From positions 34,058-98,057 of the forward strand of contig NZ_JABERI010000020.1 in NCBI RefSeq assembly GCF_013004375.1: a DNA stretch of 64,000 bases. The letters are read 5' to 3'. Of this stretch, positions 54,051 through 63,980 are shown one piece after another (the first letter of the stretch is position 1; each line of letters opens with the position of its first letter). Made by a program: the position numbers and the translations under genes. This stretch comes from Acinetobacter terrae (GTDB lineage: Bacteria > Pseudomonadota > Gammaproteobacteria > Pseudomonadales > Moraxellaceae). The notes beneath the pieces were generated by a model. That model worked only from the letters and a program-made list of their open reading frames with translations, was not told the origin of the DNA and did not search any database.

Positions 54051-54944
54051 CTATTTTGAAAGTTGTTGTTGAACAGATTGCTGAATGATTTTTGCGGTAA
54101 ATTGCAAAACTGGATTTTCAGCATCTGTTCGATAACTGGCATACAGCGGTAAAGTTGGCAAGTCTTGTTTTAGTTCAATTGACTGTACATTCGGGTTGAG
54201 CAATTGCCGTGCATATTCAGGAATAAAGCTCCATCCCAAGCCCATATTGATGAGATTGATATGCTGCAAAGCATTGGTGACTTGATATTTATATTGCAGT
54301 TTTAAATTTTCTTTTTGGGTGAACTCTTCAATTCGCTGGTAAAAAAATGGCGAAAATAGCTGGTCGCAGACAATAAAGTCATCATTTTGAATTTGTCTTA
54401 AGTCATAAATCTTTCGATTGGCAATATAGTTTTGATGGGCGACGAATAATAATTTTTCTTCAAACAGCATCGTACTGGTATAAACCGGATCATCAATACA
54501 CACGCGACTAAAAATCAAATCCAGTTCGGAATTTTTCAATGCTTGAACCTGTTCGCTACAGGATAAACTTCTAATTTTAAGATCGACTTGCGGAAATTGA
54601 GCACGAACCTGTTGAATGACTTGAGGGATGATGGTCATTTCCGCAACGTGCAATACGCCAATAAACAACTGTTGCTGACCTTGGTTGGCGATTTGACGAG
54701 CATGAGCGACTGCAAGTTCCGCATATTTAATCGATTCTAGAGCATATTTTAAAAAACCTTGACCTTCTGCAGTCAGAGCAATTTTGCGTGCACTACGGTC
54801 AATCAGTTGTACCCCAACTTCTTCCTCTAAATCTTTAATTTGCTGGCTGAGAGAAGGTTGAACGGTACAGAGTTTTTGCGCAGCACGGGTAAAATTGAGT
54901 TCTTCAGCCAAAGCCACAAAGTAACGTAAATGTCTAAGTTCCAT
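54051..54944 (-). CDS. LysR-family transcriptional regulator
   Basis: 297 residues. The N-terminal winged helix-turn-helix (ELRHLRYFVALAEELNFTRAA, abbreviated, and QPSLSQQIKDLEEEVGVQLI) is of the BenM/CatM-like LysR class common for aromatic catabolism. The C-terminal sensing domain follows. It is convergent with the broken monooxygenase gene. A direct regulatory link is possible but not shown. Confidence 0.88.
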   Translation of the reverse strand: MELRHLRYFVALAEELNFTRAAQKLCTVQPSLSQQIKDLEEEVGVQLIDRSARKIALTAEGQGFLKYALESIKYAELAVAHARQIANQGQQQLFIGVLHVAEMTIIPQVIQQVRAQFPQVDLKIRSLSCSEQVQALKNSELDLIFSRVCIDDPVYTSTMLFEEKLLFVAHQNYIANRKIYDLRQIQNDDFIVCDQLFSPFFYQRIEEFTQKENLKLQYKYQVTNALQHINLINMGLGWSFIPEYARQLLNPNVQSIELKQDLPTLPLYASYRTDAENPVLQFTAKIIQQSVQQQLSK

Positions 54945-55031
54945 TGAGTATTTTCCTGCTGAAAAACGGTTTACGCTGCTGCTGAAAAACTAAAATCCAT
55001 CCAGAATTATCAATATGGATAAAAGTATGGC

Positions 55032-55853
55032 TTAGATTTCAAGAATTTTGATATCTGCATATTGTTGAATTAAATCTGGATTTAGACTGTGAATATAATC
55101 CATAAATGCCACATTAAACTGACCAATCGTTTGTGCTTTTTCAAACGCCAATTTTCCTGCAATGGCAAAATGTGTATGTGCAGCAATGGTGGCAATCGTC
55201 GGTGTGGTTACCGCACAGTAAGCTGCAATTAAAGCACCGAGTGCGCAGCCTGTCGCAGTGACTTTGGGTTGTAAGTAAGAGCCGCCATTGATTTGAATCA
55301 CTGCATCCAGTTCTTTGCTTAAAATGAAATCAGATTCACCTGAAATGGCAATACAGTCAGCATGTTCTAACAGTATTTTGGCTTGGTTATACACATCGGC
55401 ACTATCTAAGGTGCTATCCACACCTTTGGAAATAACCTGATTGCCTGCAAGGGTGCTAATTTCTGAAGCATTACCACGAATAACCGTGGGATTATATTGT
55501 AGTAACTCATCCACCATATCTGAGCGCCATTTTAAAACGGGGCCATAACCGACAGGGTCAAGTACCCAAGGGGTACTGGTACGCTGCGCCGTTTGTGCAG
55601 AAATTTGCATGGCCTGCATTTGTTCATTGGTCGGTGTACCCAGATTAATGCTGAGTGCAGCGGAAATGCTGGTAAAACTTTCGGCTTCGAATGGATTATC
55701 AATCATGGCAGGAGAAGCGCCCGCAGCCAGCAAAACATTGGCCGCATAATTGGCTGCAACGCTATTGGTAATACATTGTACCAAAGGCTGCTCCGTTTGC
55801 AGCTGTGTCCATGCTTCAACAATATGCCCGACCAATGTTGAAGTTTGATCCAT
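55032..55853 (-). CDS. thiM: Hydroxyethylthiazole kinase
   Basis: About 273 residues from the ATG at 55853, which follows AAGGAAT on the minus strand; the frame is open for 18 more codons upstream without conservation. The sequence (PLVQCITNSVAANYAANVLL, abbreviated; ASPAMIDNPFE; VLDPVGYG; VTATGCALGALIAAY) is clearly ThiM, which salvages the thiazole part of thiamine. No TPP riboswitch is seen, and no other thi gene is near. Confidence 0.94.
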   Translation of the reverse strand: MDQTSTLVGHIVEAWTQLQTEQPLVQCITNSVAANYAANVLLAAGASPAMIDNPFEAESFTSISAALSINLGTPTNEQMQAMQISAQTAQRTSTPWVLDPVGYGPVLKWRSDMVDELLQYNPTVIRGNASEISTLAGNQVISKGVDSTLDSADVYNQAKILLEHADCIAISGESDFILSKELDAVIQINGGSYLQPKVTATGCALGALIAAYCAVTTPTIATIAAHTHFAIAGKLAFEKAQTIGQFNVAFMDYIHSLNPDLIQQYADIKILEI

Positions 55854-55925
55854 AGGATTATTCCTTAAGTTATACATGGGATTGGAGAGACTAGACATCT
55901 TGATCACCGTTTATTGGGTGAAATT

Positions 55926-57089
55926 CTATTGGGTAAAATAATGGTCTTGATGCTTACAGGTGCGACAGCATAAGGTCACATAATTTTCAGCATCATAATC
56001 GACAGTCAGCTCATTGGAACCACAATACATACAGCGTTTTTGTGAATAGAAGCTTAAGCGTGGTTCAATCTTTTTCCAGATCCGCCAAATCGGCTGGAAA
56101 AAAATACTTTCATCATAGCCCAGAAAGCGGAAAAACAGGATTTCGCTCATTTTGCTAAAAGGAATATTGTGCGGACGCGGCAGGGTGGAGGTTTCCCATT
56201 TTTCGGTCACGGCACGGTCACGATATTGCTGCAAGGTTTTCTTTAGCAAATTGGTGTTAATAAAATTTTCATTACGTGCTTGCAGGGCTTTTTGCTGATG
56301 CAAATATTCCAGCGCAGTTTGCACCAGATAATAGATTTGCCCCACAGCCAATGAATCCATCAGGCGATAACAAAAGGTTTGAAAACTGTTATTTCCCGCA
56401 ATTTGTATGCCCCAAGTTCGGCAATAAAACTGGGCGAACTGAATAATTTCCTGATACAGCGCTAAATAAAGCACATTTTTAACTTCATCGGCATTTTTAA
56501 AGGGCACGCCCATGGTTAAATTTTCATAAAACCAGTTTCGAAGTTGCTGGGTGATGCTAAACAGACTTGGTTCAGAATAACCATCCAAACGCACGTTGAC
56601 ATAGTAGTGATGTGCCTCGGTGGCAAAATCTTTGGCTATGAGGATTTGTTCCTTAACCAGTTGCTTGACCAGATAATTTTGAAATAAATAATTCGGTGTA
56701 ATTGAATGGTATTTAATGCTTTCCCAATCAATATATTCATGATGCGTGGTATGTTCCTGAACCTGATTGTCCAAAATACTCAGTAAAAACAATTTATTCA
56801 GAAAGCTGATCTGATCCAGTCGATATTCGACATTATCTTTATTTTTCGATTTGATTTTGCGCTGCTCTTGAAGACGCGTTTCGGTGAGCATTTTTTTTCG
56901 ATTGACTAAACATTTGTCACAATGACAGTTGGTGCGTCCATCTTGAAAGACACGATGCTGGCAGTGACTACATTCATGAAAATTAAGTGCTTGATCGTAC
57001 TGTTCTGCTTCAATCCAGAACATGGATGCCTGACACAAAGGGCATGATGTACTTTCATCTAACTGTTTTTGCAGAATCTGAAGGAGCAT
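55926..57089 (-). CDS. Hypothetical protein with zinc-ribbon cysteines at both ends, about 387 aa
   Basis: No named family recognised. The N-terminus has CPLCQ, CSHC and then CHCDKC. The C-terminus has CMYCG and CCRTCKH. Between them is a 270-residue helical region. Such terminal zinc ribbons suggest nucleic-acid binding or a protein that holds RNA or DNA. The ATG at 57089 (after AAGGAG) is preferred; a TTG at 57101 is in frame. Confidence 0.65.
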   Translation of the reverse strand: MLLQILQKQLDESTSCPLCQASMFWIEAEQYDQALNFHECSHCQHRVFQDGRTNCHCDKCLVNRKKMLTETRLQEQRKIKSKNKDNVEYRLDQISFLNKLFLLSILDNQVQEHTTHHEYIDWESIKYHSITPNYLFQNYLVKQLVKEQILIAKDFATEAHHYYVNVRLDGYSEPSLFSITQQLRNWFYENLTMGVPFKNADEVKNVLYLALYQEIIQFAQFYCRTWGIQIAGNNSFQTFCYRLMDSLAVGQIYYLVQTALEYLHQQKALQARNENFINTNLLKKTLQQYRDRAVTEKWETSTLPRPHNIPFSKMSEILFFRFLGYDESIFFQPIWRIWKKIEPRLSFYSQKRCMYCGSNELTVDYDAENYVTLCCRTCKHQDHYFTQ

Positions 57090-57323
57090 AGAAAGAGTCA
57101 ATCACAAGTCTGGTTAATCGTTCAAACGATTATACACATCTCTTTTATTGTAACGTGATTGAATCGCGCTGAATGAACAATAAATGCAAGCAGTAAAATA
57201 TAAGCGAACTTTGTGCTAGAAAAATAGCCTAAGCATTTATTATTGATTTATGTGGAGATGGAAAAGTAAATCTTCCATCTCCACAAGAGCAGAGACTATC
57301 GAGGGGGATTTAAATTCTTTAAA

Positions 57324-57587
57324 TTAATACGAAGCAGGGCAAGGTAATGACTCATCCTCCTCGCCTAATTGCTTTGCATTGATTAAAGCCTGAACCTTTT
57401 TAGAGGGAATTTTTTTGCTGCCTAATGAATCGTAATTATTCAAAATTGCGCAAATATCGGGCGATTGCATTGGAATACCTTCGCAGCTCATAAACATGGC
57501 AATCACTTTATGGTCGATTCCGGCAGCGTCGAGAGTTTGCATAGTCTTGATATTTTCAACACGGACAATATGGTCTTTTAAATACAT
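57324..57587 (-). CDS. Hypothetical protein, 87 aa
   Basis: No family recognised. A small soluble protein with the stretch MFMSCEGIPMQSPDICAILN and a Lys-rich helix. AGAGGTG on the minus strand precedes the ATG. It is transcribed toward the zinc-ribbon gene, 235 bases away, with no overlap. Confidence 0.6.
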   Translation of the reverse strand: MYLKDHIVRVENIKTMQTLDAAGIDHKVIAMFMSCEGIPMQSPDICAILNNYDSLGSKKIPSKKVQALINAKQLGEEDESLPCPASY

Positions 57588-58008
57588 GGGACACCTCTTC
57601 TAATTTTGATCTAATTTTATAGTGCGCTTTACACATATATATACAAGCAAGAAACGTGCTCAAAATGTAGTCATCTTGAAAATATCTGTCACTTTGAGTT
57701 AAGTCAGGGTATAAGCCAGATAAATCTTGCTTAAATAATATAAAGAGATATCAAAATACAGTTATTTTCTATTTACTTTACTGAAAGATGTTGGCGTTAT
57801 GGCGCATGATTTTTAACTGCACGTATGATAAGTAAGCAACTAAAATATTAATTGTACCAATGCTCAGACAACGAATTGAAAATTGTGAGCAATGTGCCCA
57901 TATATAACTCAAATCAATCGCACAGACAGATTGTGAAAGTTGTCGTATGATCGAAGCACTCACAAAAAACAAAGTCTTGGCTTAAGAACTACAGGATTAG
58001 GACATTAT
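57588..58008. other. Intergenic region upstream of pepN
   Basis: 421 bases without a credible gene. A 64-codon minus-strand frame (57778-57972) lacks a ribosome-binding site and conservation clues. The pepN promoter should lie here, but no clear -35/-10 pair stands out. Confidence 0.4.
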
Positions 58009-60615
58009 ATGAATATCGCGGCAAACCCAGTGGTTGAAGCAGACCAAACTGTTTATTTAAAAGACTACGAAAAACCCTCTTTTTGGGTTGATTCAATCAA
58101 CTTGGATATTCAAGTTCATACAGATCGTACCGATGTAAACGCAACATTGGTGATGAAGCGCCAGACAGCAGGCGATTTGGTACTGCTTGGTCGTGACCTG
58201 GAATTAAAATCAATTATTTTAAACGGTACGCAATTAACCGAAGCAGACTACACACTGGATGCTGAACAGCTGGTGATTGCCAATGCACCAAATGAAGTGA
58301 TTCTTGAGACTGCAGTGGTGATTCATCCTGAAAGCAATACTCAGCTTGAAGGCTTATATCAGGCGGGTGACGATTTATTTGTAACGCAAAACGAGCCTGA
58401 AGGTTTCCGCAAAATTACTTTCTATCCAGACCGCCCGGATGTCCTGTCTGTCTTTACCACGCGTGTTGAAGCCGACAAAAAATTTCCTGTGCTTTTAGCC
58501 AATGGTAACTTGATGGAAGCCGGTGAAGCTGGCGAAGGCCGTCACTATACCATTTGGGAAGATCCAACCAAGAAACCAAGCTATTTGTTTGCCTGCGTGA
58601 TTGGTGATTTGGCGGTTCTGAAAGATTCGTATGTGACTTCTGAAGGCCGCAATGTTTCTTTAGAAATTTATGCGGTAGAAAAAGATATTCCAAAATGTCA
58701 CATTGCCATGGAAGCGCTGAAACATTCTATGCAATGGGATGAAGAACATTATGGTCGTCCGTATGACCTGGACAACTATATGATTGTGGCAACCAGCGCA
58801 TTCAATATGGGTGCCATGGAAAATAAAGGCTTAAACATTTTCAATACTTCATGTGTGCTTGCCGATGAAGAATTCACCACTGATGCCGCCATCATGCGTG
58901 TACAGTCTGTAATTGCACATGAATATTTTCATAACTGGACAGGTAACCGGATTACTTGCCGTGATTGGTTCCAACTGTGCTTAAAAGAAGGCTTGACGGT
59001 ATTCCGTGATCAGTCTTTCTCGGAAGATTTACAATCGGCTGCTGTACAACGTATTGATGATGTTGCGGTATTAAAAGCGCACCAATTCCCTGAAGATTCA
59101 GGTCCATTGTCGCATCCGCCACGTCCAGACCATTTTGTCGAAATTAATAACTTCTATACTGCGACTGTTTATGAAAAAGGTGCGGAAATTAACCGCATGA
59201 TGGCAACCTTGCTTGGTAAAGAAAAATTCCGTCAAGGCACAGATGAATACTTCCGCCGTCATGATGGTCAGGCAGTGACAGTAGAAGATTGGGTTTCTGC
59301 ACTGACTGCAGGCTCTAGTGTCGATTTATCGGCATTCCTGATTTGGTACAATCAACCCGGCACACCAAAACTGGAAGCCAAAGGCGAATACGATGCTGCG
59401 ACTCAAACCTATAGTTTAAGCTTGAAACAATCGTTAAAAGATCACCATAAATATCCAAACCTAAAAGCTGTACCGATTCCAGTGGCTTTGGCACTGTTTA
59501 ATGCAGAAACAGGTGAGCAATATACCTTGCAGTCTGAAGCACTATTTGAAAATGGTGTAAAAGATGGCGTGTATTTATTTGATCAAAATGAGGCAACCAT
59601 TGAGTTTGGCGGTGTAACGGCAAAACCTGTGGTGTCATTGCTGCGTAACTTCTCTGCGCCGGTCAATCTGGATTTTAACTATTCAGATGAAGAACTGGCT
59701 TTCTTGATGCAACATGAAACCAACGGGTTCAACCAATGGCAGGCCACCCAAACTTTGCTGGAACGTATTTTATTGGAAGGTCATGATGCTGATATTTATA
59801 TCCAAGCCATGAAAAATACTTTGCCGGAAGTCATTCAAAAAGATCCACTGTTGGCTTCACGTTTGTTTGATGTACCGACAGAAGGCTATTTGGGCAGCCG
59901 CATCGACAGTGAATATCGTCCTGAAGTGATTCAAGAACAGCGTAATGCCTTGCTAGACACATTGGCACGTGAATTGGGTGCCTTCTGCAAAGAGACTTAT
60001 CTAGAATTAGATCCAGATATGCAAAGTGAATTCTCTCAAGCGATGGGTGTTCGTGCACTCAGAAATATCATGCTTAGTATGATTGCACGTCAGGGTGATG
60101 CTTTTGCCTTTGATCTGGCTTATGAGCAGTATCACACCGGCAACATGTCTGAACGTTTGGGTGCACTTAAAGTCTTGGTCTGGAATGATGCACCACAAGC
60201 CCAAGAAGTTTTGGCAGACTTCTATAGCCGCTTTGAAGATGAAGCTTTGTCTTTAGATCAATGGTTTATGGTTCAGGCGGCGCATCCGAAAGCAAATGCA
60301 GAAACCATCAAATACTTAACTTCTCACCCTGATTATGATTTGGGTACCCCAAACCGTATTCGTTCAGTGAGCGGTGGTTTAAATGCCAATCCTGTCAATA
60401 CATGGAGTTTTGGTGTTCAACACTTTATTGATCTGGCCAAATATCTGGATGAGAAAAACCCGATTGTCGGTTCGCGTTTACTGCAAGTGCTTTCTCGCTG
60501 GTATACCTTGGCAGAGCCACAACGTACAGAAGTCAAAACTGCACTGGAATCTTTAAAACCACAAGTGAAATCTAAAAACGTTTCAGAAACTTTAAATAGT
60601 ATGTTGAGTATCTAA
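58009..60615 (+). CDS. pepN: Aminopeptidase N
   Basis: 868 residues, M1 family metallopeptidase that removes N-terminal residues from peptides. Substrate-binding motif GAMENKG (near residue 265) and zinc motif HEYFHNWTGNRIT with a later Glu (CLKEGLTVFRDQ) are intact, and the C-terminal helical domain is complete. The frame is open from a TTG at 57940, but the ATG at 58009 after AGGATTAGGA gives the usual MNIAANPV-type start. Confidence 0.97.
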   Translation: MNIAANPVVEADQTVYLKDYEKPSFWVDSINLDIQVHTDRTDVNATLVMKRQTAGDLVLLGRDLELKSIILNGTQLTEADYTLDAEQLVIANAPNEVILETAVVIHPESNTQLEGLYQAGDDLFVTQNEPEGFRKITFYPDRPDVLSVFTTRVEADKKFPVLLANGNLMEAGEAGEGRHYTIWEDPTKKPSYLFACVIGDLAVLKDSYVTSEGRNVSLEIYAVEKDIPKCHIAMEALKHSMQWDEEHYGRPYDLDNYMIVATSAFNMGAMENKGLNIFNTSCVLADEEFTTDAAIMRVQSVIAHEYFHNWTGNRITCRDWFQLCLKEGLTVFRDQSFSEDLQSAAVQRIDDVAVLKAHQFPEDSGPLSHPPRPDHFVEINNFYTATVYEKGAEINRMMATLLGKEKFRQGTDEYFRRHDGQAVTVEDWVSALTAGSSVDLSAFLIWYNQPGTPKLEAKGEYDAATQTYSLSLKQSLKDHHKYPNLKAVPIPVALALFNAETGEQYTLQSEALFENGVKDGVYLFDQNEATIEFGGVTAKPVVSLLRNFSAPVNLDFNYSDEELAFLMQHETNGFNQWQATQTLLERILLEGHDADIYIQAMKNTLPEVIQKDPLLASRLFDVPTEGYLGSRIDSEYRPEVIQEQRNALLDTLARELGAFCKETYLELDPDMQSEFSQAMGVRALRNIMLSMIARQGDAFAFDLAYEQYHTGNMSERLGALKVLVWNDAPQAQEVLADFYSRFEDEALSLDQWFMVQAAHPKANAETIKYLTSHPDYDLGTPNRIRSVSGGLNANPVNTWSFGVQHFIDLAKYLDEKNPIVGSRLLQVLSRWYTLAEPQRTEVKTALESLKPQVKSKNVSETLNSMLSI

Positions 60616-60636
60616 CCGAGTATTCATTAAATGACT

Positions 60637-60678
60637 AAAAAAGCCTTTTCTTGATTAAAACCGAGAAAAGGCTTTTTA
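60637..60678 (+). terminator. Terminator after pepN
   Basis: A long stem, AAAAAGCCTTTTC with GAGAAAAGGCTTTTT (one or two imperfect pairs), then TATTTTT. Confidence 0.85.
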
Positions 60679-60913
60679 TTTTTAGAGTGCAATTTAACGG
60701 AAGAATAAATGACCAAGTGTTTAGAATAACTAAATTAAAAGATAAAATGATAAGACATATTTTCTATTGAGTGATCATTTTAAAAGTGTCGATTAAATCA
60801 CATTAATGGCGTAAAATCGTAATATTAAAGCTCATATAAAATGGGCTTTGTTTATTTAGCAGACTTTCATTGGATTAAGCCTGTCGTTTTATTAAGTGGA
60901 CTGGAGGTTGGTT

Positions 60914-61126
60914 TTGTTAGTTAAAATTGAAGATGGTTTTTATTTAAACTCCCAACATATTATTGCTATTCGAGTTTCAAAAAGCACCAGTGATGGACAT
61001 TTTGTTGTCGTGATTGAATATACGCCGAATAATATTCAGGCGATGGGAACGTACCAAAAAACTTTTGACAACAAAATTGAAGCAGAACTTTATCTACAGA
61101 CTTTGCATCAGTACATTTCCAAATAA
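60914..61126 (+). CDS. Hypothetical protein, 70 aa
   Basis: A compact protein with beta strands (VKIEDGFYLNSQHIIAIRV) and a C-terminal helix. The TTG at 60914 is the likely start because CTGGAGG ends 7 bases before it; a GTG at 60896 would include the ribosome-binding site in the coding region. No family recognised. Confidence 0.55.
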   Translation: MLVKIEDGFYLNSQHIIAIRVSKSTSDGHFVVVIEYTPNNIQAMGTYQKTFDNKIEAELYLQTLHQYISK

Positions 61127-61294
61127 ATCCCTGTGCATCATTATTAAGGTTGCAACTTAAACTGATTGAGAAAAGGGTCTTTTAGTTAGAATAAGTTTAG
61201 GTGATACAAAGCTCAATAAAAGGCTTACTGATCGTTATGGGTGAATTGATTATTTTATAATCAAGAAATTACCTAAAATGTATAAGGGAAAACT

Positions 61295-61414
61295 ATGATT
61301 AAAACAATATTCAGCTTAAGCATGTTAATGGGTTTATCAGCATGTCAAAAGAATGATGCTGATCATGATCCAGATAAAAAAGTTGCTTCACATGCCTTGG
61401 ATAAAGCCAGTTAG
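61295..61414 (+). CDS. Small lipoprotein, 39 aa
   Basis: A short gene with a GGGAAA ribosome-binding site. The leader MIKTIFSLSMLMGLSAC has a proper lipobox (L-S-A-C) at residues 14-17. The mature 23 residues are charged (NDADHDPDKK). Similar tiny lipoproteins are common in Acinetobacter; the role is unknown. Confidence 0.55.
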   Translation: MIKTIFSLSMLMGLSACQKNDADHDPDKKVASHALDKAS

Positions 61415-61458
61415 ATCTCCTAGATTTTAAAGATAGACGCTTTTATTAGTGATCAAAT

Positions 61459-61488
61459 AAAAAGTCCCTAAATTTAGGGACTTTTTTG
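61459..61488. terminator. Bidirectional terminator between the small lipoprotein and the first usp gene
   Basis: AAAAGTCCCTAAA / TTTAGGGACTTTT, near-perfect 13-base stem with almost no loop, T runs on both strands. It lies between convergent genes. Confidence 0.85.
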
Positions 61489-61492
61489 ATGG

Positions 61493-61936
61493 TTAAACTT
61501 TTACAATCAAGACAGGTATTGGCGATTGGGTGAGTACGGCTTGCGCCACACTTCCTAACATTAATTTTTTGAATCCTGTACGGCCATGCGAGCCCATAAT
61601 AATTAAATCAGCACCGACTTCATCAGCCACATGAATGATTCCTTCAGCAGGCGATACACCTCGAATAATTTTGGTATCCACATCAATGCTATCTCGAATG
61701 AAGGATTGCTTAATCTCAGCCAAGCGCAACTGCGCATTCTTTTCAGCTTGTATAAAATAATCTGTAATTGCAGGCGCAACTTTATAAAAGTCCACACCCA
61801 CAAATGGATCTACAGCAATCACACTGGTAATCGTAACTTGGCAATGGAGTGCTTTGGCTAAAGCTAATGCTTGTTCAACAGCTGCATAAGAAATAGGAGA
61901 TTCATCTACTGGAACTAAAATATGTTTATACGTCAT
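61493..61936 (-). CDS. Universal stress protein (UspA family), copy A
   Basis: 147 residues with the Usp fold: YKHILVPVDESPISYAAVEQ start, then the ATP-binding G-2x-G-9x-G-(S/T) motif in MGSHGRTGFKKLMLGSVAQAV. Members respond to stress or starvation. It lies 133 bases from a second usp gene on the same strand; the two differ clearly and are not recent copies. Confidence 0.9.
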   Translation of the reverse strand: MTYKHILVPVDESPISYAAVEQALALAKALHCQVTITSVIAVDPFVGVDFYKVAPAITDYFIQAEKNAQLRLAEIKQSFIRDSIDVDTKIIRGVSPAEGIIHVADEVGADLIIMGSHGRTGFKKLMLGSVAQAVLTQSPIPVLIVKV

Positions 61937-62029
61937 GAAATTATCCTTATGAATATAGCTGAATTGGAAAGATTTTTTAATTGTAATCGTCAGTCATTAT
62001 GACAAATGAGAGGATCATTAAAAGACCCA

Positions 62030-62060
62030 AATAAACCCCACATCAATTGCAGGGTTTATT
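62030..62060 (-). terminator. Terminator downstream of the second usp gene
   Basis: AATAAACCC / GGGTTTATT, 9-base perfect stem with a 13-base loop, and T-rich sequence on the minus strand. Confidence 0.6.
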
Positions 62061-62069
62061 GATCAATAC

Positions 62070-62513
62070 TTATTCTTTAACAATTAAAACAGGAAGTTTT
62101 GTGCCTTTTAAAACATCTTGAGCAAAGCTGCCCAACAAGAACTTTTGGAAACCTTTACGACCATGTGAACCCATAACAATCAGATCAATTTTTAATTTTT
62201 CTGCAGTTTCAATAATGCCTTCTTCAGAAACATTACCTTTCACGATTTGAGTGTTGGCAGTAATACCATTTTCGCTGGCAATCGCTTGAGCCTGTTTCAA
62301 TGCTTTTTCAGCATTGGCATAGGCTTGGACGAAATATTCTTTCATAATGGGAGATGGGTAGTAAAAGTCTGCTTCAGAAAAAGGGTCTTCAGTGACTAAA
62401 CTGATTAATGTTAATTGACCACCAAAAGCTTGGGCAATTTGAGCCGCATTTTTAACTGCAGATAATGAAATGTCAGAACCGTCAACTGGGACTAAAATAT
62501 TTTGATAAGACAT
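62070..62513 (-). CDS. Universal stress protein (UspA family), copy B
   Basis: 147 residues. YQNILVPVDGSDISLSAVKN start and the ATP motif MGSHGRKGFQKFLLGSFAQDV near the C-terminus. It ends at its own terminator, so the neighbouring usp gene is probably transcribed separately. Confidence 0.9.
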   Translation of the reverse strand: MSYQNILVPVDGSDISLSAVKNAAQIAQAFGGQLTLISLVTEDPFSEADFYYPSPIMKEYFVQAYANAEKALKQAQAIASENGITANTQIVKGNVSEEGIIETAEKLKIDLIVMGSHGRKGFQKFLLGSFAQDVLKGTKLPVLIVKE

Positions 62514-62785
62514 AAGACTTGTTCCTTGGTGTTTATTATGTGGCTATTAATTATAGATAGCACATTGTCTTTGAATGATCAATTTAGTCTGTGAAAAATG
62601 ATTTAAAATTCATTAAATTATATAAAAATCATGGATATAAATGTGTTCTGTTTTGCATTTAAATCTGAGTTAAAAACTCAACATTTGCATAAGTATTTCT
62701 AAATGTTTAAACAGGGATTAAAATGCCCAAAAATATGACCGTCTCCAACAAATTGCAGGCGAAATAAGTTCAATAAGGGAAGCCT

Positions 62786-63790
62786 GTGTATTCAAAATTT
62801 TTCGGTTTAAGTCTGTGTTTAATTGCTGCTCTACACAGTAGCGGTTGTCAGAATACACAAAGTAATACCAAGGTGATTGCGAGTGTTTTTAATGCTTCCA
62901 CCAATGTGCAAAAAAAGATGATAGATAAATATGCACCGCAAGAGATTCTGGTGCAGAAAAATATAATGTATATGCAGGAAGCATCATTAACTTTGGATGT
63001 GTATCAGCCCAAAAATGTGATGCAACTTGAGCCACGCCCAACCCTAGTCTGGGTTCATGGCGGTGGCTGGGTTTCAGGTTCTAAAGAGCACGCGCGTGGC
63101 TACTTTAAACTCTTGGCTAATCAGGGCTATAACGTGGTTTCAGTACAATACCAATTTGCCCCAAAAGTGATTTATCCAAATCAGCTGCTACAAATTAATC
63201 AGGCATTAAAATTTATAACCGAGCATGCGGAGAACTATCATATTAATGCCAATCAAATATATTTGGCGGGTGATTCTGCAGGTGCGAATTTAGTGAGTCA
63301 TTATGCAGCTTTAATCAGTAATCCGGATTTTGCGCGGCAGTCTAATATTACGCCATTGATTCAACGTGACCAGATTAAAGGCTTGATTTTACACTGCGGT
63401 ATTTATGATATGAATGCTTTTATTAATACGGCACCCAATGAACTGAAATTAATCGAATGGGGCGTATTTAATTTGGTTCAAGCCTATACAGGCAATAAAA
63501 AAGACGATGCGGAATTTTTAAAAAGTATATCTCCAATTCAATATTTAACAGCGAATTATCCACCGGTATTTATTAGTGGTGGAAATAAAGACTTTTTAAC
63601 CAGAACCCAATCAGTTCCTTTTGTACAAGCCTTGATGAACCAGAAAATACCCGTGACCGACGTATTTTATCCAGACTCCAAAGAGTTTTTAGTACATGAA
63701 TATCAATTCATGATGAGTAAAAAGGCAAGTCAGCAAACATTTCAACAAACCATTCAATTTATTCAAAAATATAGTCCTGCATTTTTTTAG
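62786..63790 (+). CDS. Lipoprotein alpha/beta-hydrolase (esterase/carboxylesterase type)
   Basis: 334 residues. The N-terminus has a lipobox (LHSSGC at about residues 16-21), so the enzyme is membrane-anchored. The fold shows HGGGWVSGS oxyanion motif, the nucleophile elbow GDSAGAN and a catalytic His near the C-terminus (LVHEYQF). It starts at GTG after AAGGGAAG. The substrate is unknown; BD-FAE-like feruloyl or acetyl esterases look similar. Confidence 0.85.
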   Translation: MYSKFFGLSLCLIAALHSSGCQNTQSNTKVIASVFNASTNVQKKMIDKYAPQEILVQKNIMYMQEASLTLDVYQPKNVMQLEPRPTLVWVHGGGWVSGSKEHARGYFKLLANQGYNVVSVQYQFAPKVIYPNQLLQINQALKFITEHAENYHINANQIYLAGDSAGANLVSHYAALISNPDFARQSNITPLIQRDQIKGLILHCGIYDMNAFINTAPNELKLIEWGVFNLVQAYTGNKKDDAEFLKSISPIQYLTANYPPVFISGGNKDFLTRTQSVPFVQALMNQKIPVTDVFYPDSKEFLVHEYQFMMSKKASQQTFQQTIQFIQKYSPAFF

Positions 63791-63946
63791 AAAGTGCTTG
63801 ATGTCATTTTATATTTGAAAGATTGAATACATACTTTTTGGGTTAAATCTGAAGGTCTTACTCAATTGGATCCAAGCCTTTTGGTTTTCGTCTGTAAGTA
63901 TCCGGCAAAGCACCTCCTTACCAATCTCTCTAATTAGCCTTATGTT

Positions 63947-63974
63947 AGTCCCCACTTAAAAATAAGTGGGGACT
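63947..63974. repeat. Perfect inverted repeat near the window end
   Basis: AGTCCCCACTT / AAGTGGGGACT, 11 paired bases with a 6-base loop. It may be a terminator of the esterase transcript, a regulatory hairpin or one end of a mobile element. Confidence 0.5.
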
Positions 63975-63980
63975 TAATTT

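Noticed and set aside
57778..57972. 64-codon minus-strand frame upstream of pepN
   Set aside because: No ribosome-binding site, overlaps the expected pepN promoter region and shows no family pattern.
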